From contig NZ_JAAGLV010000029.1 in assembly GCF_010548305.1 (NCBI RefSeq), positions 1-64,000 of the forward strand: a stretch of DNA of 64,000 nucleotides, given 5' to 3'. The translations under genes were made by a program, and so were the position numbers. Position 1 is the stretch's first letter, and every line of letters starts with the position of its first letter. The notes below the pieces were generated by a model. The model ran no database searches, was not told the DNA's origin, and saw nothing but the letters and a program-made list of their open reading frames with translations. The stretch is from Streptomyces sp. SID13031. GTDB taxonomy: Bacteria; Actinomycetota; Actinomycetes; Propionibacteriales; Kribbellaceae. This document shows positions 58,050-64,000 of the stretch, piece by piece.

Positions 58050-58519
58050 ATGACTTCCGTCTCCGCAGCCGAGGGGGCGGCCCCCTGACTGGCGGCCCCG
58101 CTTCGGTGTACTTTCCGCGCTCTGCCTCGCCGTCCTTGTGCTCGCCGCGCTCCTGCTCGCCGCGAGCCTGCTCGGCGACCGTTACGGACGGCGCAAGATC
58201 ATCGGAAGGATTGCCCGCCCCGACTGCTGGCGCGGTCGAGAAGGGCCTCGGCTCAGGTCTCGCGGTGGCGGAGAAGACCGGTTCGACCGATCTGCTGGCC
58301 TCGGTGCGCGACTCGTTCCTGTCGAGTCTCACGACCATTGGGGGTGTCGGCGGGGCTGGCGCCATACAGGCCGCCGTACTGATGCCCAAGCGGGCTGCAA
58401 AGGCGGCACTGAAGGCGTTGGTTGGAATCGAGCAGGAGGCCAGAAAGGCAGCGTCCGCTCCCCAGCCGAGTGCGGACGCTGTCGGGTCTTTCAGGAAGAC
58501 GACGTCGGCGTGGGCGTAG
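58050..58519 (+). pseudogene. Decayed DHA2-type MFS efflux transporter
   Basis: Three fragments of one transporter type lie in different frames. ATG 58050 begins MTSVSAAEGAA. A one-base shift in the C-rich run near 58080 then gives PDWRPRFGVLSALCLAVLVLA, joined directly to LLLAASLLGDRYGRRKI (MFS motif A, end of helix 2). In another frame, from about 58230, comes VEKGLGSGLAVAEKTGSTDLLASVRDSFLSSLTTI, which resembles the last loop and helix of DHA2 pumps. Helices 1-2 are fused and about ten helices are missing. The last bases overlap the convergent gene. The divergent MarR gene is intact. Confidence 0.75.
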
Positions 58520-60911
58520 TGGTCTGCCGCGGCTCGGTTTGTGACGGTGGCGTCTTCTGTTCTAGGACGCCTTTACTGATCTGGCTCCACAATGTCACGG
58601 TGCCAGTTACGAGAGGTATTACCAGGAGCAAGGTGGGCAGCACTCGACCTAGGCCCAAGTAGCTCTGGAACAGCTTGAACGGAGACTCATGAGTGCGTTG
58701 GCCGGCTAGCGTTCTCAGGTCGAACATTAGGCCGACGACGAAAGTAATGAAGAAGACGAGCGTCGATCGGAGCGCGATGTTGAGCGACGAGGATTGGTGT
58801 AGCGCCTGATTGAGTGCGACATGCACTCCGAGGGGCACGGCAACGCACAGCCAGATGAAGAGGGCTCGGTTCGAGCCCCGGCGACCCACGAGTGAACTCC
58901 AGGCGATACCGAGGAGCATAGGCGGAATAATCCAGAACAGTACTTCGTTAACCAGGGAACCCAACAACCCGAATGACGGGTCGAGCCAATAGAAGGCGGC
59001 AAATGACTCACGTTCTGGAAATGTCGACTTGTAGGTGAAGTAGCACCCCAACGGAACGGCCACTATGGCACTGTACTTGGCGGCCGTGGCCACGTTTCGT
59101 AAGAGGTCAGTGGTGCCCAATGCCAATGCGACGTCCACTGGGTGGGCCCGGCCGGGGAGAGGCTCACCCGCTGGTCCGGCAGGCCCGCTTTGCTGTCTCC
59201 TCCCTCCGAAGCGGAGGCGTCTTCGCCGGGTGGTCGTATGGTCGGTGGTGGCGATTGGCCATCGATGCAGCGTTTCCATCTCTGTCTTGAGGCTCTCGCG
59301 CCAGTGCACCTGTTCAATGGTGAGAGGCTTTCCTTCAAGGGCCTTCAGGTCAGCGCTTAGCTCTGTCACGCGACGATCGGCGGTCAGTAGTTTCTGCTGG
59401 ACCTCTTTCAGGCGAGTGGCCGGCGTGACGCCCAGCAGGTGCCGAAGCGATCGCAGCAGCACGAGATGCTGGGATGCAGTGAGGAGGAGGAATGTACTGG
59501 CGAAACCGACAACTGAGGCAACATTGAAATGGAGGCCGAGATACCATTGCGGCGCAGTCAGGAGCAGAACGGCGGCTACTGCCTGGGCGAGCAGGAAATG
59601 GTCGCGGCTCTCCAGAATTAAAGGCGCACGTCGATATCGGGTGGCCACTAAGAGAACGATTCCGACTATCGCGATCACCGGTAGCCACTGGCGAAGGACG
59701 CCGACCGAGTCAGACAGGGTCGATTCTCGGTAGTAGTATGCCGATGCCAAGGCGACTAGTGCGCTGACGGCAAGCGGAACGCTAGCACCGAAAGCTATCC
59801 TCCGGCTCAGGCGGGAGCTCTGGCTTCTGTGTGCGGTGAGCATCGTGATGGCGGCCGATGTGGTGACGAGCCACGCGAGCAGCAATGCGACTATACCTGT
59901 GAGTAGGCCAATGAATCCGGTTTGAAGGAGAAGTGCCCCGGCGGCCGCGGCGAGGATCAGCAGCGAGAAGAGGGGTCTCCTTCGCCTGCCAGACCGCCAG
60001 ATCATCAACAGTGCCAGGGATGAGATCGCTGAGATGCCCACCCAACTGGAGTCGATGACTGGAAACGGGATTTGTGAGGCGATGTCGTATGTGATCTCGC
60101 TGAGAGCAAAGGCAGCGAGAATCAAGCTGATCATACGGAGAGTACGACGGCCGCGCTCGAACTCGATGCTTGAGCCCCTGGTAGCCCGTTTGGCGAGGGC
60201 CAATGCCATGATTCCCCATAGGAGGAATTCCTGAGCGTCGCGGGGAATGTACTGGCCGTATCCACCGGTCTCGAGATAGTAGACCGTGTCCAGGGCCCGC
60301 TCTGGGACCGCTTTAAAGGAGGGTTTCGCGAAGCCGGGGTTGGATAGCTCCAAATTCATCCACTGCAACTGGCTCGACTCCCGAGAGAATGAAGCGGGCA
60401 GGGGAGAGGGCTCCTCAAACCGAAAACCGAATGCCACCGCTGTGACGGTTTTCCATGGTACGGAGCTCTTTTGTTCGAGTGATGAGTCCAGAGTGACACT
60501 GAAATCCGAGCCTGTAGTGCTAATCCGCCACGGCGACAGGTAGACGGTTTCATATGCGCTGACGGTATCTTCGTCTCTGTATTTCAGAATGACGCGGTCA
60601 TTGACAAGACTGACCTCCGCGAGCATGCCGTCCGCGTCGAAGAAGCACGAGACCGCTTCCGTGAACTCTTGGCTTGATCGATCCTTTAGGAGGTTTTGGG
60701 CATCGCCCCATATTGCCGGCACGCTGATCTGGACGGTGCTGACCCATCTCACGTCGTCGACGTGCTTTGCGTTCAACTCTAGGTTTACGGTGCCGTAAGT
60801 GCCCCGGAGTTTGTTGTCCGTACAGTTGCTCAGCGGCGTCGCCGCAGCCGGTATAGCCGATTGGCAAATCGCCCAGACGCATAGCGCGAGCAGCGCAGTT
60901 AACCACCTCAC
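58491..60911 (-). CDS. Unrecognised 806-residue membrane protein of lower GC
   Basis: The start is GTG 60911, six bases after GGGGGA. A signal peptide or first helix (WLTALLALCVWAICQSA) leads into an external domain of about 210 residues with two cysteines. About nine helices follow (roughly residues 235-520). A cytoplasmic region of about 100 residues has coiled-coil heptads (RLKEVQQKLLTADRRVTELSADL) and an Arg-rich patch. Four or five more helices and a Thr/Pro-rich tail close the chain. I recognise no family. Base composition is visibly lower in GC than the neighbours and rarer codons (AGG, ATA, TTA) appear, which suggests transfer from elsewhere. Confidence 0.75.
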   Translation of the reverse strand: MRWLTALLALCVWAICQSAIPAAATPLSNCTDNKLRGTYGTVNLELNAKHVDDVRWVSTVQISVPAIWGDAQNLLKDRSSQEFTEAVSCFFDADGMLAEVSLVNDRVILKYRDEDTVSAYETVYLSPWRISTTGSDFSVTLDSSLEQKSSVPWKTVTAVAFGFRFEEPSPLPASFSRESSQLQWMNLELSNPGFAKPSFKAVPERALDTVYYLETGGYGQYIPRDAQEFLLWGIMALALAKRATRGSSIEFERGRRTLRMISLILAAFALSEITYDIASQIPFPVIDSSWVGISAISSLALLMIWRSGRRRRPLFSLLILAAAAGALLLQTGFIGLLTGIVALLLAWLVTTSAAITMLTAHRSQSSRLSRRIAFGASVPLAVSALVALASAYYYRESTLSDSVGVLRQWLPVIAIVGIVLLVATRYRRAPLILESRDHFLLAQAVAAVLLLTAPQWYLGLHFNVASVVGFASTFLLLTASQHLVLLRSLRHLLGVTPATRLKEVQQKLLTADRRVTELSADLKALEGKPLTIEQVHWRESLKTEMETLHRWPIATTDHTTTRRRRLRFGGRRQQSGPAGPAGEPLPGRAHPVDVALALGTTDLLRNVATAAKYSAIVAVPLGCYFTYKSTFPERESFAAFYWLDPSFGLLGSLVNEVLFWIIPPMLLGIAWSSLVGRRGSNRALFIWLCVAVPLGVHVALNQALHQSSSLNIALRSTLVFFITFVVGLMFDLRTLAGQRTHESPFKLFQSYLGLGRVLPTLLLVIPLVTGTVTLWSQISKGVLEQKTPPSQTEPRQTTTPTPTSSS

Positions 60912-61002
60912 CGTTGTCCCCCACGAGCCTTCGGTGTGTCGAGGACCTAGGATGTCACTTTCCAGACTGTTGGCATAGCTCGTAGGCCAGCCTAGACAAA
61001 AT

Positions 61003-61035
61003 AGCGCCCGCTCCCTGTGTTTGGGAGCGGGCGCT
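61003..61035 (-). terminator. Terminator of glyA
   Basis: AGCGCCCGCTCCC (61003-61015) pairs perfectly with GGGAGCGGGCGCT (61023-61035), a 13-bp stem with a seven-base loop, 10 bases beyond the glyA stop. On the minus strand the stem is followed by ATTTTGTC, a short T run, so it is a good intrinsic terminator. Confidence 0.9.
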
Positions 61036-61045
61036 GTGGTGTGTG

Positions 61046-62494
61046 TCAGTTCAGGTCGAGACCCGGGTACAGCGGGTGCTTGTCGAGCAGCTCTGCCGAG
61101 GCCGCGCGCACCTTGTCGGCGACACCGTCGGCCAGCACGTACTTCGCCTTGGAGGCCGCACCGGTCGAGGTGGTCGTCGGCGTGACGCTGGACAGTACGT
61201 CCACCATCAACTCGGCGACCTTGTCGAACTCGTCGCCGCCGAAGCCGCGCGTGGTCAGCGCCGGCGTACCGATCCGGACGCCCGAGGTGTACCAGGCGCC
61301 GTTCGGGTCGCGCGGGATCGCGTTGCGGTTCGTCACGATGCCCGCGTCGAGCAACGCCGACTCGGCCTGCCGGCCGGTGATCCCGTACCCCGAGACGTCG
61401 AGCAGTACGAGGTGGTTCTCGGTGCCGTCGGTGACGAGCTTGACGCCACGCTTCATCAAACCCTCGGCCAGCGTGACCGCGTTGTCCGCGACGTTCTGCG
61501 CGTAGGTCTGGAACGAAGGCTGACGCGCCTCGGCGAGTGCGACGGCCTTGGCCGCCATCACCTGGCTGAGCGGGCCACCGAGCACCATCGGGCAGCCACG
61601 GTCGACCGCGTCGGCGTACTCCGGCTGGCACAGCACCATGCCGCCGCGCGGGCCGCGGAGCGACTTGTGCGTCGTGGTCGTCGTGACGTGCGCGTGCGGT
61701 ACCGGGTCGAAGTCGCCGGTGAAGACCTTGCCGGCGACGAGTCCGGCGAAGTGCGCCATGTCGACCATCAAGGTGGCGCCGACCTCGTCGGCGATCTCGC
61801 GCATCTTGGCGAAGTCGACCTTGCGGGGGTACGCCGAGTAGCCGGCGATCAGGATCAGCGGCTTGAACTCACGCGCCGTCGCGGCGACCTTGTCGTAGTC
61901 CAGCAGGCCGGTCTCCGGGTCGGTCCCGTACGAGCTCTGGTGGAACATCTTGCCGGAGATGTTCGGCCGGAAACCGTGCGTCAGGTGACCGCCGGCGTCC
62001 AACGACATGCCGAGCATCTTCTGGTCGCCCAGCGCCTTGCGAAGCTTGGCCCAGTCCTCGTCGGACAGGTCGTTGACGTGCTTGGCGCCGGCCTCGGCCA
62101 GTGCTGGGGACTCGATTCGGTTGGCCAGGATCGCCCAGAAGGCGACTAGGTTGGCGTCGATACCCGAGTGCGGCTGGACGTAGGCGTGCGGCGCGTCGAA
62201 GAGCGCTTTCGCGTGGTCGGCCGCCGTCTGCTCGACGGTGTCGACGTTCTGGCAACCGGCGTAGAAGCGGTGGCCTACGGTGCCCTCGGCGTACTTGTCC
62301 GAGAGCCAGTTGCCCATCGTCAGCAAGGTCGCGGGTGAGGCGTAGTTCTCGCTGGCGATCAGCTTCAGCGAGGAACGCTGGTCGGCCAGCTCGGCCTTGA
62401 TCGCGCCGGCGATGGTGGGCTCCACCGCGCCGATCACCTCGAGCGCGTTGCGGTACGCGGCCGACGCGGCTGCGGCGTCGAAGGTTTGAGTCAT
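61046..62494 (-). CDS. glyA: Serine hydroxymethyltransferase
   Basis: This 482-residue PLP enzyme interconverts serine and glycine with tetrahydrofolate. The start is ATG 62494, after AGGAGAGAG. The PLP lysine is Lys277 in [15 protein letters not shown]. Other blocks are [37 protein letters not shown] and [14 protein letters not shown]-like [15 protein letters not shown]. It is longer than E. coli GlyA (417) because of an insertion at about 125-170 ([15 protein letters not shown]), as in several actinobacterial copies. A ZTP riboswitch in its leader links expression to the folate and one-carbon state. Confidence 0.95.
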   Translation of the reverse strand: MTQTFDAAAASAAYRNALEVIGAVEPTIAGAIKAELADQRSSLKLIASENYASPATLLTMGNWLSDKYAEGTVGHRFYAGCQNVDTVEQTAADHAKALFDAPHAYVQPHSGIDANLVAFWAILANRIESPALAEAGAKHVNDLSDEDWAKLRKALGDQKMLGMSLDAGGHLTHGFRPNISGKMFHQSSYGTDPETGLLDYDKVAATAREFKPLILIAGYSAYPRKVDFAKMREIADEVGATLMVDMAHFAGLVAGKVFTGDFDPVPHAHVTTTTTHKSLRGPRGGMVLCQPEYADAVDRGCPMVLGGPLSQVMAAKAVALAEARQPSFQTYAQNVADNAVTLAEGLMKRGVKLVTDGTENHLVLLDVSGYGITGRQAESALLDAGIVTNRNAIPRDPNGAWYTSGVRIGTPALTTRGFGGDEFDKVAELMVDVLSSVTPTTTSTGAASKAKYVLADGVADKVRAASAELLDKHPLYPGLDLN

Positions 62495-62539
62495 CTTCGT
62501 CTCTCTCCTGAGGTCGCACAGGGGTCCCCTGTGACAAGG

Positions 62540-62622
62540 TCGCGGCACCCAGGCGCACGGTGCCGGCGGTCTTTTCGCTCCCCGGTGGTCGATCCCACCT
62601 CAGCGCCAGTCGCGACGCGGTA
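62540..62622 (-). ncRNA. ZTP (pfl) riboswitch upstream of glyA
   Basis: On the minus strand the leader reads CGCGACTGGCG, then a GGTGGGATCGACCACC hairpin, CGGGGAGCG, a variable stem-loop, and GCGCCTGGGT. These are the conserved blocks of the pfl motif, in the right order and spacing. The motif binds ZTP/ZMP, which accumulate when 10-formyl-tetrahydrofolate is short, and commonly controls glyA. It ends about 46 bases before the glyA start. Confidence 0.92.
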
Positions 62623-62651
62623 ACCCTAGCGTGTGGGGGAGCCGAGGCTGT

Positions 62652-62706
62652 CGCTTGCGTCCGAAGAAGTGAATGGGACGTCCCTCCAGTTCTTCGGACG
62701 TAAGCG
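62652..62706 (-). terminator. Terminator after the AidB-like gene
   Basis: Arms 62652-62671 and 62687-62706 are 20 bp with two mismatches (CGCTTGCGTCCGAAGAAGTG against CAGTTCTTCGGACGTAAGCG). The loop holds a second palindrome, GGGACGTCCC. It begins two bases beyond the stop of the acyl-CoA dehydrogenase gene and separates it from the glyA leader. Confidence 0.8.
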
Positions 62707-62707
62707 G

Positions 62708-64000
62708 TCAGAGGATGCGGTCGAGGATCGGACCGTACGGCGTGGTGCGCGGCAGCGTGCCGAAGACGCCACCCCAGTCGCCGGCCAGCCGGGAGGCCAC
62801 GAACGCGTCGGCCACTTCGGGTGTCGAGTGCCGCACGAGCAGCGATGCCTGCAGGCAGACGGCCATTCGCGCGGCTAACCGGCGAGCCCCTGCTTCGGCC
62901 CCCGCCAGGTCGGAGAGCGTCTCGAGTACGTCCGTCACGGCCGCGTCCAGGCGATGATCGGCGCCCTGGGCGGCACCGACCTCGAGCAGCCAGGCCTCGA
63001 GCGACTCGGGTCGCCGGAGCGCGCGGAGTACGTCGAGGGCGTTGACCGTGCCCGAGCCTTCCCAGATGGAGTTGAGCGGGGACTCGCGGAACAGCAGCGG
63101 GAGACCGCTCTCTTCGACGTAGCCGTTGCCGCCGAGACACTCAAGCGCCTCGGCGACGGTGAACGAGGTGCGCTTGCAGACCCAGAACTTGGCCAGCGGT
63201 AGCGCGATCCGGCGGAAGGCCGCCGCCTGCTCGTCACCGGCCAGCGAGGCATCCATTGCGGCGGCGAGCCGCATCGAGAGAGCGGTTGCTGCTTCGCTCT
63301 CGATGGCGAGGTCGGCGAGCACGTTCTGCATCGCGGGCTTGTTCTTCAGCAGGTCGCCGAAGGCACTGCGATGCGCGGTATGCCAGGTCGCCTCGACCAG
63401 GGCGCGGCGCATCAACGCGGCCGAGCCGAGCACGCAGTCGAGCCGGGTCGCCGCGACCATCTCGATGATCGTCCGTACGCCGGCGCCTTCGTCGCCCAGC
63501 CGGTAGCCGACCGTGGCGTCGAACTCGACCTCGCTGGACGCGTTCGAGCGATTGCCGAGCTTGTCCTTCAACCGTTGCAGGGCAAACGCATTCCGATTGC
63601 CATCGGCAAGAACCCGCGGTACGACGAAACAGGTCAGCCCGTCCGGCGCCTGCGCGAGTACGAGGAACACGTCGACCTGCGGCGCGGAGCAGAACCACTT
63701 GTGCCCGTTGAGCACGTACTCACCGTCGGCACCCGTCGGCGTGGCGGTGGTGAGATTGGCCCGTACGTCGGAGCCGCCCTGCTTCTCCGTCATGCCCATC
63801 CCGGCCAGCGCGCCGGCCTTCTCGGCGACGGGGAGCCGGCGGGCGTCGTACTGGGTGGCGGCGAGGCGGGGGATCCATTCCTCGGCGAGTGCCTTGTCCG
63901 CGCGGAGGGCCGGGACAGCGGCGTACGTCATCGAGATCGGGCAGCCGTGGCCGGGCTCGACCTGCGACCAGACGTAGAAGCCTGCCGCCCGGGTCAGGTG
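62708..64000 (-). CDS. AidB-like acyl-CoA dehydrogenase (5' end outside window)
   Basis: The last 430 or so codons are present and the start lies beyond the right edge. The frame is open to base 64000 with AGFYVWSQVEPGHGCPISMTYA, the usual region before the FAD-binding part. FAD contacts are in GMGMTEKQGGSDVRAN and NGHKWFCSAPQVDVFLV. The C-terminal half has LNSIWEGSGTVNALDVLRAL, typical of AidB. AidB proteins belong to the adaptive response to alkylation but their reaction is unclear. A hairpin terminator follows. Nothing nearby indicates a fatty-acid role. Confidence 0.92.
   Translation of the reverse strand, partial: HLTRAAGFYVWSQVEPGHGCPISMTYAAVPALRADKALAEEWIPRLAATQYDARRLPVAEKAGALAGMGMTEKQGGSDVRANLTTATPTGADGEYVLNGHKWFCSAPQVDVFLVLAQAPDGLTCFVVPRVLADGNRNAFALQRLKDKLGNRSNASSEVEFDATVGYRLGDEGAGVRTIIEMVAATRLDCVLGSAALMRRALVEATWHTAHRSAFGDLLKNKPAMQNVLADLAIESEAATALSMRLAAAMDASLAGDEQAAAFRRIALPLAKFWVCKRTSFTVAEALECLGGNGYVEESGLPLLFRESPLNSIWEGSGTVNALDVLRALRRPESLEAWLLEVGAAQGADHRLDAAVTDVLETLSDLAGAEAGARRLAARMAVCLQASLLVRHSTPEVADAFVASRLAGDWGGVFGTLPRTTPYGPILDRIL

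Noticed and set aside
61869-63140. Minus-strand open frame across the glyA leader
   Set aside because: It runs through the ZTP riboswitch and overlaps glyA and the AidB-like gene in another frame.

Overview
The window is high-GC actinobacterial DNA. It has many GTG starts, tightly packed four-base overlaps between genes, an actinobacterial-type suf operon and an acVLRF1-type release factor. The gene set and style suggest Kribbella or a close relative; that genus call is inference, because no rRNA or marker search was possible. No rRNA, tRNA, CRISPR array, transposase or integrase was seen.

Layout. 0-4 kb: a hairpin-rich non-coding stretch, a secreted ScyD-like protein, heme A synthase (ctaA) and an ABC-2 exporter pair on the minus strand. 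4.1-10.7 kb: an eight-gene Fe-S assembly operon, sufR-sufB-sufD-Rieske ferredoxin-sufC-sufS-sufU-sufT. A SufR-type palindrome lies on the sufR start codon, and a clear terminator follows sufT. 10.8-11.4 kb: an acVLRF1 release factor. 11.4-19.7 kb: a minus-strand unit with a 2376-residue modular giant protein and two paralogous small proteins, one with a zinc ribbon. It resembles an effector with accessory or immunity proteins and is the best candidate here for an undescribed system.

19.9-31.5 kb: a Gram-positive Tad/Flp pilus cluster. It holds a CpaB-like SAF protein, a TadZ-like P-loop protein, the CpaF/TadA ATPase, TadB, TadC, a Flp pilin, two TadE-like pseudopilins, a TadG-like protein, a lipoprotein, a secreted PKD-like protein and a large LysM/BTAD membrane protein. 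31.6-41 kb: housekeeping and mixed genes. These are a YpfJ-type metallopeptidase, an ABC-F protein, an enoyl-CoA hydratase, an ABC exporter, small proteins, an ATP-dependent DNA ligase, a DUF1707/FHA protein and a LysR regulator. 41.3-48.7 kb: a secreted M4 plus M28 double peptidase, a ZapE-like ATPase, a membrane protein, PPK2 and an AbiEi/DUF559 protein flanked by a shared repeat.

48.9-54.6 kb: an assimilatory sulfate-reduction operon read leftwards. It runs sulfite reductase, 49-residue zinc ribbon, cysH, cysD, cysN, then a CbiX-type chelatase, and is preceded by a candidate cysteine-ended leader peptide. Together these genes take sulfate through APS and sulfite to sulfide, and the chelatase probably supplies siroheme. 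54.9-58.5 kb: an ArsR-like regulator with tandem operator-like dyads, a GH9 cellulase, and a MarR regulator divergent from a decayed MFS efflux gene. 58.5-61 kb: an unrecognised 806-residue membrane protein of visibly lower GC. 61-64 kb: glyA under a ZTP (pfl) riboswitch, and the 3' part of an AidB-like acyl-CoA dehydrogenase that runs off the window.

Several intergenic spaces hold long, nearly perfect inverted repeats without T tracts, some sharing sequence with each other. These are reported separately.
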